Source of the DNA: Myxococcota bacterium
GTDB taxonomy: Bacteria > Myxococcota_A > UBA9160 > UBA4427
Direction: 5' to 3'
NCBI GenBank assembly: GCA_041389495.1
Contig: JAWKRT010000001.1
Coordinates: forward strand, 930,001-994,000
DNA length: 64,000 nucleotides
A model generated the notes under the pieces. That model was not told the origin of the DNA. It saw only the letters and a list, made by a program, of their open reading frames with translations, and ran no database searches. The translations under genes were made by a program, and so were the position numbers. Positions 6,864-14,750 of the stretch are shown one piece after another; position 1 is the stretch's first letter, and every line of letters begins with the position of its first letter.

Positions 6864-8795
6864 CTAACCGCGGTCGCGGACGAGCCCGAGGCGCCGCAGC
6901 ACGCGCACGAAGAACGCGGCGCGCAGGCGCTCGAGCTCGGCGTGCGCGGCGTCGCGCTGACGCCCGGCGGCGTCGCGCGCCTCCTGCATGCGATTGCGCT
7001 CGGTCTCGGCGAGCCGCAGCCGCTGGAGCGCGCTCTCGCGCGCAGCGGCGAGCTCGGAGGCGAGCACCTCCGCCTCCTCGGCGCGCGTCGTGGCGCCCCC
7101 GAGCGCCGCCTCCAGGTTCGCGGCGTGGGCCTCGAGGCCTTGCACGCGCTCGTCGCGCTCGGCGCGCAGCTGCTCGAGGTTCCCGGCGTGGCGCTCGAGC
7201 CCGGCGATGCGCGCCAGCCGCTCCTCGTCGATGCGGGCGAGGTTCTCGACGTGCGCGTCGAGCGACGCGATGCGCGCGCGGCGCTCGCCGAGCTCGCTCT
7301 CGAGGTTGGCCGCGTGCGCCTCGAGCGCGTCGATGCGCTGGCGCAGGCGCTCGCTCTCGATCTCGAGGTTGTCGGCGTGCGCCTCGAGCTCGCGCACGCG
7401 CTGCGCGCGGTCGTCGTGCTCGCTCTCGAGTGCGCTCGCGTGCGCGGCGAGCTCGCGGCTGCGCGCCGCCGCGGAGCGGCGCAGCTGCTCGAGCCCCTCG
7501 GCGTGGGCCTCGAGCTCCTGCGTGCGTGCGCGCGCCTCGTCGCGCTGCGACTCGAGGTTCGCGGCGTGGACGTCGAGCGCCTGCACGCGCGCACGCGCTT
7601 CGTCGAGCAGGCCGCCGAGGTTCGCGGCGTGCGCATCGACGCCGCTCGCGCGCTCGCGCTCGCGCGCGAGCGCCTCCTCGACGTTCGCCACGTGCGCCTC
7701 GAGCTCGGCGCGGCGCGCGTCCGCCTCCGCCGCCGCGGCCTCGAGGTTCGCCGCGTGGCGCTCGAGCTCGGCCGCGCGCTCGTGCGCCACGGCGACGTCG
7801 CGCTCGAGGTTCGCGACGTGCGCGCGCAGGCTCGCGTGCTCGGTGCGCTCGTGCCCGAGGTCGTCGCGCAGGTTCGCGTCGTTCGCCTCGAGGCTCGCGA
7901 CGCGTTCGCGCGCGAGCGCGAGGTCGCGCTCGATCTGGCGCGCGTGTCGCCCCTGGCTCTCGACCTCGGCGTGGCGGTCGGTCGCGGCGCGCTGCGCACC
8001 CAGCAGCTCGCCGAAGAGGCGCTGCGCGCGGTCGTGGAGCAGGTGCGCGTCCTGCGCGAAGCGGTGCAGATCGGCGGCGCGCGCCTCGTCGCGCGCGCAC
8101 AGCGCGACGAAGTAGAGCGGAGCGGGAAGCGCGTCGCCCTCGTCGTCGCTCCAGGGCGCGGGGCTCGCGTCGGGCGGCGCGAGCTCCGCGGGCAGCTCGA
8201 CGGCGCGGAAGCGGCCGCGCGCGTGCGGAGCGGCGATCCACGAGCCGGCCCAGACGCTCTGCCCGAGCACGGCGGCGTCCGCGAAGTGGCGCGCGAGCAT
8301 CGCGTCGAGCTCGTCGCGGTCGAGCTCGCGCAGGTGGAACGGGTTCGCGCGCCGCGCGCGCTCCGAGTAGAGCGTGCGGTTCGGCGTCGAGACGAGCGCG
8401 GCACCGTCGACGCGCACGACGCGCGCGATCTCGGCGACGATCGCCTCCGGGTCCTCGACGTGCTCGATCGCCTCGAAGCACGTCACGAGGTCGAAGCTCG
8501 CGTCGCGGAACGGGAGGCGCTCGCCGCGCGCGCGCACGCCCGGCGCGGCTTCGCGCGCGCACGCCGCGTCGAGGTCGAGCGCCGTCGCGTCGAGGCCCGC
8601 CGCGCGCAGGAGCCGCGTGCCGTAGCCCGACCCGCACGCGAGGTCGAGCACGCGCAGCGGCCGGTCGGGGGCGAGCGCGCGCGCGAGCTCGACCGCGAGC
8701 ACGTAGCGGTGCGCGTGCTCGTAGTGGATGAGCGCGCCGCGTTCGCCGAGCGCGAAGCGCTCGCGATGGCCGCCGCCCGCGCCGTCTCCGCTCAT
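6864..8795 (-). CDS. SAM methyltransferase fused to a 21-residue-repeat coiled coil; putative WbdD-like chain terminator/ruler
   Basis: The protein has 643 aa. The ATG at 8795 overlaps the wzt stop (ATGA). Residues 1 to about 235 are a class I methyltransferase (VLDLACGSGYG at 49-59; FDLVTCFEAIEHVEDP). Residues 302-553 are twelve consecutive units of exactly 21 residues with consensus LEAHAANLExxxxERxxRxxx, followed by a partial thirteenth and a basic, hydrophobic C-terminus (FFVRVLRRLGLVRDRG). Three heptads per unit predict one continuous rod. In E. coli O8/O9a, WbdD caps the O-antigen with methyl groups and its coiled coil sets chain length. The domain order and the neighbouring Wzm/Wzt fit that role. 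No kinase domain is visible, so any cap would be methyl only. Confidence 0.85.
   Translation of the reverse strand: MSGDGAGGGHRERFALGERGALIHYEHAHRYVLAVELARALAPDRPLRVLDLACGSGYGTRLLRAAGLDATALDLDAACAREAAPGVRARGERLPFRDASFDLVTCFEAIEHVEDPEAIVAEIARVVRVDGAALVSTPNRTLYSERARRANPFHLRELDRDELDAMLARHFADAAVLGQSVWAGSWIAAPHARGRFRAVELPAELAPPDASPAPWSDDEGDALPAPLYFVALCARDEARAADLHRFAQDAHLLHDRAQRLFGELLGAQRAATDRHAEVESQGRHARQIERDLALARERVASLEANDANLRDDLGHERTEHASLRAHVANLERDVAVAHERAAELERHAANLEAAAAEADARRAELEAHVANVEEALARERERASGVDAHAANLGGLLDEARARVQALDVHAANLESQRDEARARTQELEAHAEGLEQLRRSAAARSRELAAHASALESEHDDRAQRVRELEAHADNLEIESERLRQRIDALEAHAANLESELGERRARIASLDAHVENLARIDEERLARIAGLERHAGNLEQLRAERDERVQGLEAHAANLEAALGGATTRAEEAEVLASELAAARESALQRLRLAETERNRMQEARDAAGRQRDAAHAELERLRAAFFVRVLRRLGLVRDRG
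7137..7892 (-). repeat. Twelve in-frame 63-bp repeats encoding the coiled-coil rod
   Basis: The segment encodes twelve 21-residue units with no insertions or deletions between them. Each unit opens with a near-invariant L-E/D-A/R-H-A/V-x-N-L-E core (seen on the plus strand as gcgtgggcctcgagc-like words every 63 bp). The remaining positions vary, so the array is an old duplication under constraint at heptad positions rather than a recent satellite. Copy number would directly set the rod length. Confidence 0.9.
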
Positions 8796-10153
8796 CGCCG
8801 CGTCTCCCCGCCCGGCGCGCGCGCGGTCGGCGCGCCGTTCGCGTCGTCGCCCGGGCCCTCGTCCGCGGCGTCCGGCGCGTCGTCGATCGCGCAGCGCACG
8901 CTCGCCCCGGCGAGCGCGATCCATCCGTAGCGCGCGTCGGGGTTGTGCACCTCGGTGACGAGCGCGTTGTCGACCCAGTCGTTCATCACGTGCGCGTCGA
9001 GCGTGCCGTCGGCGACGGCGGGCGAGAGCGAGAACGCGCCCGAGGCGAAGGCCGGCCACGGCAGCCGGAACTCGACGTGCAGGCGCTGTCCCGCCTCGAG
9101 CGGCGGGAGCGCGTGTCCCTCGTGCGCGGTGTTCGTGGCGGCGACGATGTCGCCGATGCGGTTGCGGAGGCTGAAGCCGACGACCGGCGAGCCCACGCGG
9201 CCGCGCGCGAGGAGCGTGATCGCGACGCGCACGGGCGCGCCCGGCGTCGGCGCGGCGAGCGCGCGCCCGCGGTCGTCGCGCAGCGCGATGCCCGTGATGC
9301 GCGCGCGCGCGTCGCCGTGGCGCGCGTCGACGTTCGGCAGGCGGGACGCGGGTTCGGGCGCGCCGTCGGCGCCGGGGACGAGCGTCGGCAGCCCGTCCTC
9401 GAGCGTCGCCTCGAGCGAGCCCGGGTCGCGGTAGTGGGCCGCGGTGTACTCGCGCACCACCTTCGCGGGCTCGCCGCTGCACGCGACGCGTCCGTGCTCG
9501 AGCCACATCGCGCGGTCGCAGAAGCCGAGGATCGCGGACGGGTCGTGCGAGACGAGCACGACGGTCGTTCCGCGATCCTGCAGCTGGCGCACGCGCAGCA
9601 GGCAGCGCTGCTGGAAGAAGGCGTCGCCGACGGCGAGCACCTCGTCGACGAGCAGCACGTCGGGGTCGCTCGCCATGATCGCGCTGAACGCGAGGCGCAG
9701 CGTCATGCCCGTCGAATAGCGTTGCACCGGCGCCTCGAACGCGTCGCCGAGGCCGCTGAACGCGCGCACTTCGGGAAGCGCCGCGCGCGCCTCCGCGCGG
9801 CCGCGTCCCGCGAGCATCATGAGCAGCAGCGCGTTCTCGCGCCCCGAGAAGCGCGGGTCGATGCCGGCGGCGAGGTCGATCAGCGCGGCGACGCGGCCCT
9901 GGACGTGCACGTGGCCCGAGGTCGGCGGGAGCGCGCCCGTGAGCAGCCGCAGCAGCGTGGTCTTGCCCGAGCCGTTGCGGCCGACGACGCCGAGCGACTC
10001 GCCGCGCCCGAGGTCGATGTCGACGCCGTCCACCGCCGCGCGCGCGGGCCCGGGCGCGGGCCGCAGCCCGAGCAGCGCGCGCGCCACGTCGCGCAGCCCG
10101 TGCGTCTCCGCGTAGACCTTGCACAGGCGCTCGGCGCGAACGGCTCCCGCCAC
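8792..10153 (-). CDS. wzt: Polysaccharide ABC exporter ATPase with C-terminal Wzt carbohydrate-binding domain
   Basis: The protein has 453 aa. The GTG start at 10153 lies 6 nt after the wzm stop. ATPase signatures are the Walker A GRNGSGKTT (58-66), the YSTGM signature (146-150, typical of the Wzt/TagH subgroup instead of LSGGQ) and Walker B VLLVDE (166-171). Residues about 285-430 form the extra C-terminal beta-sandwich found in O8/O9a-type Wzt proteins, which recognises the capped non-reducing end of the glycan before export. It pairs with the adjacent permease in the inner membrane. The presence of the C-terminal domain together with a capping-type methyltransferase next door is the key contextual evidence. 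Confidence 0.92.
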   Translation of the reverse strand: MAGAVRAERLCKVYAETHGLRDVARALLGLRPAPGPARAAVDGVDIDLGRGESLGVVGRNGSGKTTLLRLLTGALPPTSGHVHVQGRVAALIDLAAGIDPRFSGRENALLLMMLAGRGRAEARAALPEVRAFSGLGDAFEAPVQRYSTGMTLRLAFSAIMASDPDVLLVDEVLAVGDAFFQQRCLLRVRQLQDRGTTVVLVSHDPSAILGFCDRAMWLEHGRVACSGEPAKVVREYTAAHYRDPGSLEATLEDGLPTLVPGADGAPEPASRLPNVDARHGDARARITGIALRDDRGRALAAPTPGAPVRVAITLLARGRVGSPVVGFSLRNRIGDIVAATNTAHEGHALPPLEAGQRLHVEFRLPWPAFASGAFSLSPAVADGTLDAHVMNDWVDNALVTEVHNPDARYGWIALAGASVRCAIDDAPDAADEGPGDDANGAPTARAPGGETRR

Positions 10154-10159
10154 GTCGCG

Positions 10160-10954
10160 TCAGGCCACGACGTCGGCGAGCGCCGTGCGCGCGCGCCGGT
10201 GCAGTCCGGTGCCGAGCGCGCACGCCGCCGCCGCCCACGCGAGCGCGGCCGTCGCATCGCCGGCCGCGGGCACGGTGCCGTCGATCAGCAGCGCGCGCAG
10301 CGCGCGCAGCATGGGCGTCATCGGGTTGGCGTCGACGAGCCACGGCGCGAGGCGCTCGATGCGATCGGCGGGGTAGAGGACGGGCGACAGGAAGAGCCAG
10401 AGCGCGAGCGCGGGCGGCGTCCACTCGGCGAGGTCGCGCGCGAAGCTGCCGAGCGTCGCGAGCGCGAGTGCGGCGCCCGCCGCGAACGCCGCGACGATCG
10501 CCAGACACAGCGGTGCGAGCCACAGCGTCGCGGGCGCGCCGCGCCCGGTCGCCGCCGCCGCGAGCGCGAACACGCCGAGCCACACGAGCGCGTAGATCCA
10601 CGCGGTGGCGGCGCTCGCGAACGCGAGCGCCGCTCCCGGAAAGCCCGCCTTGCGCAGCAGCGCGGCGTTCGCCTCGAACAGCGCGGGTGCGCGGCCGAGC
10701 GTCTCGGCGACGAGGTTCCAGCCGACGAGGCCCGCGAACAGGAAGAACACGTAGTCGGCGGGCGCGGCACCCGCGGCGAGGTGCACGGGAACGACGCGCG
10801 TGAACACGAGGCCGTAGACGACGAGGAACGCGCTCGGGACGACGAGTGCGGACGCGGCACCGAGGACGTGGCCGCGGTGCCGGCCCGCGATCTCGCGGCG
10901 CGTCAGCATCGCGGCGATGTCGAGGGTTCGGCGCGCGCTCGGCAGGCTCGGCAT
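10160..10954 (-). CDS. wzm: Polysaccharide ABC exporter permease
   Basis: The protein has 264 aa, the normal Wzm length. The ATG at 10954 (MPSLPSARRTLDIAAML) is chosen by family length and by the first hydrophobic segment near residue 30. It is an ABC-2-type permease with about six hydrophobic helices; EIAGRHRGHVLG precedes TM1, and the segments FLFAGLVGWNLV and PMTPMLRALRALLIDG match the family. It forms the inner-membrane channel with Wzt for export of a lipid-linked polysaccharide. It lies 41 bp downstream of the exosortase gene and directly upstream of wzt, in the same transcription unit. Confidence 0.9.
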   Translation of the reverse strand: MPSLPSARRTLDIAAMLTRREIAGRHRGHVLGAASALVVPSAFLVVYGLVFTRVVPVHLAAGAAPADYVFFLFAGLVGWNLVAETLGRAPALFEANAALLRKAGFPGAALAFASAATAWIYALVWLGVFALAAAATGRGAPATLWLAPLCLAIVAAFAAGAALALATLGSFARDLAEWTPPALALWLFLSPVLYPADRIERLAPWLVDANPMTPMLRALRALLIDGTVPAAGDATAALAWAAAACALGTGLHRRARTALADVVA

Positions 10955-10995
10955 GAAAGGCCTCCGCGACGGCGAGGGGCCGCGGTCGGCGGACT

Positions 10996-12654
10996 CTACC
11001 GGCGGGCCCTGCGCGCCGCATCTCGCCGCGCGCGCGCGGCCGCGCGCGCGGCCGCGCGTTCCTCGACGCGCGCCAGCGAGCCCTCGAGCGAGTCCGCGAA
11101 CGCGACGAGCCGCGCGTCGGCACGCGCCACGTCGACCGCGCGGGGCCCGACGAGCGTCGCGAGGCGCGCGACGTACGGCATGTCGTCGCGCGCGAGCGCG
11201 CTGCGGTCGAGCGCGAGGGCGCTGCGCGCGGCCTCGCAGCCGAGCGAGCACGTGCCGCGCGTCCAGACGAGCACGCGCTCGACGCCGTCGGCGGTCGCGA
11301 CGAGGAAGGCGCGCGCTCCGCGCGCGGCGTCGGGGTCGACGAAGGACGGGTCGGGCTCGCTGCGGCGCGCGGTGCCGAGTGGCGCGATCTTCGGCGAGAG
11401 CACGCTCGCGGTGCGCGCGCTGCGCGGCAGCACGCCGAGATACACCGCCACCTCGTCGCCGTCGCGTGCGAACACGCGGTTCGTGTCGGCCCGGAAGCGC
11501 GTGCTCCCCATGTAGACGCGGTCGAGCCGGCGCGGCTGCGAGCGGAAGCCGGCGAGCCGGATCGGGACGTCGGAGGGATCCCACGCGAGCGCCGCGTCCG
11601 CGTTCGCGGACGGCGGAACCAGCGATGCGAGTGCGAGCGCTGCGGCGCCGCCCGCGCAGGCGAAGGCGCGCGCGGCGCCGATCGGTGCTCGCGGTGAGTG
11701 TGCGCGCGCGCGACGCGCCGTCGCGCGGGCCGCGCGGCTCGCGTGTGCGCCGGTCGGGAGCGCGCGCACGAGCAGCGCGTCGACCGCCGCGATCGCGAGC
11801 ACGCCGACGACCAGCATCGCGAGCCCCTGCGCCTCGTGCACGCTGGCGAACGACGAGTAGGGGTTGAACACGAGCGAGAGCACGCGCAGCTCGTTCACGA
11901 CGAGACCGAGCGGCGGTGCGAGCGCGACGAGCAGCGCCCAGTGCGCGCGCGGCCGCTCGAAGATCGCGCCGTAGAGCAGGGCGGAGAGCGCGATCGTCTG
12001 CGTCGCGCGCAGCCCGCTGCACGACTCGATCACCTGGAACACCTGCTCGCCGCCGACCACGATGCGGTCGGCGACGGCGACGGCCTCCATGCCGATCGCC
12101 CGCAGGAGCGCCGCGGTGGCGTCGGCCGTCGCGAGCTGCAGCGGCAGCACGACGTGGTTCACGAGCGCGGCCGGCACGGGTACGAGCGCGACCAGTGCGG
12201 CCGCGGGGATCCACGCCGCGCGCACGGCCGGGCGTCCGCCGAGTGCGGCGGCGAGCGCGATCGCGGCGAGCGAGGCCGCGGGAAGGAGCAGGTCGGGCGC
12301 GTCGGCGTGCGCGGCGAGCGCGGCCGCGGCGACGGCGCCGACGAGCGCGCACAGCGAGATCGCGCGGCTCGCCGGCCCGCCGAGCGACGCGAAGAAGCGC
12401 GCCCGACGCTCGTAGAGGAGCCACAGCGCGACCGCGTACACGAAGAACGGCGCGTTGCCGGTCGGCGAGAAGAACGCGGCCTCGCTCGGCGGCGCGTCGA
12501 AGCGCGAGATCTGGGTGGGGTCGAAGCCCGCGAGCGCGCGGAACGCGAAGGCGGCGAGGAGCGCCGTCGCCGCGCCGGCGCCGACGCGCAGCGCGCGCTC
12601 GCCCCGGCCCGACGGACGCGGCGCGTCCCGGCTCCCGGCCGGCGGACTCGTCAT
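10996..12654 (-). CDS. Exosortase with fused C-terminal EpsI-like domain
   Basis: The protein has 552 aa with an ATG start. Residues about 20-300 carry eight or so hydrophobic helices and the exosortase catalytic triad: Cys212 in VIESCSGLRATQ, Arg257 in NELRVL and His273 in SVHEAQG. From about residue 335 a signal-like hydrophobic segment leads into a soluble periplasmic domain (about 360-552) of the EpsI/DUF3485 type. Exosortases cleave and anchor PEP-CTERM proteins and are normally encoded with exopolysaccharide genes, as here. The likely substrate class is present in this window (PEP-CTERM protein at 28826). It heads the minus-strand glycan operon and is divergent from a GT2 gene. Confidence 0.92.
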   Translation of the reverse strand: MTSPPAGSRDAPRPSGRGERALRVGAGAATALLAAFAFRALAGFDPTQISRFDAPPSEAAFFSPTGNAPFFVYAVALWLLYERRARFFASLGGPASRAISLCALVGAVAAAALAAHADAPDLLLPAASLAAIALAAALGGRPAVRAAWIPAAALVALVPVPAALVNHVVLPLQLATADATAALLRAIGMEAVAVADRIVVGGEQVFQVIESCSGLRATQTIALSALLYGAIFERPRAHWALLVALAPPLGLVVNELRVLSLVFNPYSSFASVHEAQGLAMLVVGVLAIAAVDALLVRALPTGAHASRAARATARRARAHSPRAPIGAARAFACAGGAAALALASLVPPSANADAALAWDPSDVPIRLAGFRSQPRRLDRVYMGSTRFRADTNRVFARDGDEVAVYLGVLPRSARTASVLSPKIAPLGTARRSEPDPSFVDPDAARGARAFLVATADGVERVLVWTRGTCSLGCEAARSALALDRSALARDDMPYVARLATLVGPRAVDVARADARLVAFADSLEGSLARVEERAAARAAARARRDAARRARR

Positions 12655-12740
12655 GCGCGCGCTCGCATCGCCTGCGTTCCTCGGCCGGGTGGGGCGGCCG
12701 TCGGCGTCCCGTGCGCATCGACGGCGTGGCGGCGGGCGAT

Positions 12741-12752
12741 GTTACTTAAGAT
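12741..12752. promoter_or_regulatory. AT-rich island in divergent promoter region
   Basis: The 152-bp gap between the divergent exosortase and GT2 genes is GC-rich except for gttacttaagat, which contains the palindrome CTTAAG. It is the only candidate for a shared promoter or operator here. No clear -35 box can be assigned on either strand. Confidence 0.3.
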
Positions 12753-12806
12753 GGGGCGCGCGCGGCCGGTGTCGCGCCCGACGGCGGGAGCGGGAGCGGC
12801 GAGCGC

Positions 12807-13787
12807 ATGACCTCCGACACCCCCGTCGCGCCCCGCTACGCGGTCGCCGTGCTCCACTACCGCGCGCGCGATGCGCTCGCGCGCTGCCTCGCGAGCGTCG
12901 CGGCGCAGAGCGCGGCGCCCGCGCTCGTGTGCGTCGTCGACATCGATCCGCTCCCGGGAGCGGGCGGGCCGCTCGACGGCGCGCCGCTCGCTGCGGGCGC
13001 CGACGCGTTCGTCGTCGCGATGCCGAACCGCGGCTACGCGGGCGCCGCGAACCGCGCGCTCGCCGCCGTCGCCGCGCGCGGCGCGCGCGTCGATCACGTG
13101 CTGCTGCTGACGGCGGACGTCGCGCTCGAGCCCGCGTTCGCCGCGGAGCTCGCGCGCGCGGTCGAGGCCCGGCCCGACGTCGCGATCGCGACGGGCAAGC
13201 TGCTGCGCGCCGACGGCGCGACGATCGACAGCGCGGGCATCCGGCTACCGCTCCATCGCCGCCCGCGCGACCGCGGCAGCGAGGAGCCCGACCGCGGCCA
13301 GTGGGACCGCTGCGAGCGCGTCTTCGGCGCGAGCGGCGCCGCGCTCTGGCTGCGCGCGTCGGCCCTCGACGCGCTCGCGCTCGAGGGCGAGGTCTTCGAC
13401 GAGGACTTCTTCATGTATCACGAGGACACCGACCTCGCGTGGCGCGCGCGCCGCCTCGGCCTCGGCGTGCTGTACGTGCCGGACGCGCGCGCGCGCCACG
13501 AGCGCGGCTGGAAGCGGAGCGGTCGCTTCGACGTGCCGGTCGCGCTCCGCCGGCACTCGTTCAAGAACCACTACCTGCAGTGGATCAAGAACGAGCCGCT
13601 CGCGACGCTCGTGCTCGGGCTCCCGGTGTTCCTCGGCTGGGAGGTGCTGCGGCTCGGGTACGCGTGCCTGCGCGACCCGGACGTGCTGCCGGCCTACGGA
13701 CAGGCGCTGCGGCTCGCGCCGCGCGCGCTCGCGAAGCGGCGCGCCCTCGCGCGCGCCGTCCGGGCCCGGCGCGCGGCGCGACGGTAG
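12807..13787 (+). CDS. GT2-family glycosyltransferase, rhamnosyltransferase-like
   Basis: The protein has 326 aa with an ATG start. The GT-A domain has YAVAVLHYRARDAL, NRGYAGAANRAL (typical of the WcaE/RfbN-like GT2 branch), FDEDFFMYHEDTDLAWRARRLG (catalytic acidic region) and a C-terminal hydrophobic helix (TLVLGLPVFLGWEVLRLGY) that may associate with the membrane. It is transcribed divergently from the exosortase/Wzm/Wzt operon and likely works on the same glycan. It is followed 15 bp later by a convergent thioesterase gene. Sugar specificity is unknown. Confidence 0.88.
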   Translation: MTSDTPVAPRYAVAVLHYRARDALARCLASVAAQSAAPALVCVVDIDPLPGAGGPLDGAPLAAGADAFVVAMPNRGYAGAANRALAAVAARGARVDHVLLLTADVALEPAFAAELARAVEARPDVAIATGKLLRADGATIDSAGIRLPLHRRPRDRGSEEPDRGQWDRCERVFGASGAALWLRASALDALALEGEVFDEDFFMYHEDTDLAWRARRLGLGVLYVPDARARHERGWKRSGRFDVPVALRRHSFKNHYLQWIKNEPLATLVLGLPVFLGWEVLRLGYACLRDPDVLPAYGQALRLAPRALAKRRALARAVRARRAARR

Positions 13788-13802
13788 GCGCGGCGCGGCG
13801 CG

Positions 13803-14690
13803 TCAGGAGGCGGGCGCGGCGTCGCCCGGGTCGAGCCGCATGAGCCCCTCCTGCGCGACCGAGACGACGAGCTCGCCCGTCTGCCGGTAGAGCCGCGCGG
13901 TCGTGAAGCCGCGCGCGCCGCCGAAGGCCGGGCTCTCCTGGTCGTAGAGCAGCCACTCGTCGGCGCGGAACGGCCGGTGGAACCACATCGCGTGGTCGAG
14001 GCTCGCGACCTGCGTGTGCTTCGACGCGGCGAGCGCGCGCAGGTGCGGGCGCATCGCCGTGTCGATCAGCGTCATGTCGGAGGCGTAGGCGACCAGGCAC
14101 TGGTGGAGCAGCGGGTCGTCGGAGCCGATCGGGCCGGAGGTGCGGATCCAGATCGGATTGCGCGGCGACTTGTCCTCGTAGTCGAGGTACTCGCGCAGGT
14201 CGACGTGGCGCATCTCGATCGCGCGCTCGCGCCGCATCCAGGCGATCTCCTCGTCGGGAAGCGAGCTCCCGAAGCGCTCGATGCGCTCGGCGAGCGAGGG
14301 CAGCGCGTCCGGGCCCGGCACGTCGGGCATCGGGTGCGAGCGCTCGATGCCCTTCTCGGGGCGCATGAAGGACGCGCTCAGCGCGAAGATCGGCTTCCCG
14401 TGCTGGATGGCCGTCACGCGCCGCGTCGAGAAGCTGCGCCCGTCGCGCGTGCGGTCGACCTGGAACAGGATGGGCACGCGCGGGTCGCCCGTCCGGAGGA
14501 AGTAGGCGTGGAGCGAGTGCGTCGTGCGCTCGTGCGGGTCGACCGTGCGCCCCGCGGCGACGAGCGCCTGGCCCGCGACCTGCCCGCCGAAGACGCGCTG
14601 CTGCTCCTCCTGCGGACTCTCGCCGCGGAAGAGGTTCTCCTCGAGCGGCTCGAGGTCGAGCAGCTCGAGCACGGTGGCGAGCGTGGCCAT
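13803..14690 (-). CDS. tesB: Acyl-CoA thioesterase II
   Basis: The protein has 295 aa with an ATG start, the usual TesB length (E. coli 286). It is a double hot-dog fold: FRGESPQEEQQRVFGGQVAGQAL near the N-terminus, HSLHAYFLRTGDP (first hot-dog), and SLDHAMWFHRPFRADEWLLYDQESP with GGARGFTTARLYRQTGEL (second hot-dog, including the D/T/Q active-site network). It hydrolyses medium- and long-chain acyl-CoA in the cytoplasm. It stands alone, followed by asd on the same strand after 60 bp upstream. Together with ETF-QO and an acyl-CoA dehydrogenase elsewhere in the window it points to active fatty-acid turnover. Confidence 0.95.
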   Translation of the reverse strand: MATLATVLELLDLEPLEENLFRGESPQEEQQRVFGGQVAGQALVAAGRTVDPHERTTHSLHAYFLRTGDPRVPILFQVDRTRDGRSFSTRRVTAIQHGKPIFALSASFMRPEKGIERSHPMPDVPGPDALPSLAERIERFGSSLPDEEIAWMRRERAIEMRHVDLREYLDYEDKSPRNPIWIRTSGPIGSDDPLLHQCLVAYASDMTLIDTAMRPHLRALAASKHTQVASLDHAMWFHRPFRADEWLLYDQESPAFGGARGFTTARLYRQTGELVVSVAQEGLMRLDPGDAAPAS

Positions 14691-14750
14691 GCGGTCTCCT
14701 CGGGCGGGCGCCCGCGCGCGGGCGCTCCCGTGCGGCGAGCGACGTCGCGC

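Noticed and set aside
7137..7892. CRISPR array or satellite repeat
   Set aside because: The 63-bp periodicity is in frame, varies at non-heptad positions and encodes a coiled coil. There are no spacers.
8945..11515. 856-codon plus-strand frame across wzt, wzm and part of the exosortase
   Set aside because: It spans three well-supported minus-strand genes and encodes only Arg/Glu/Ala-rich sequence with no recognisable domain.
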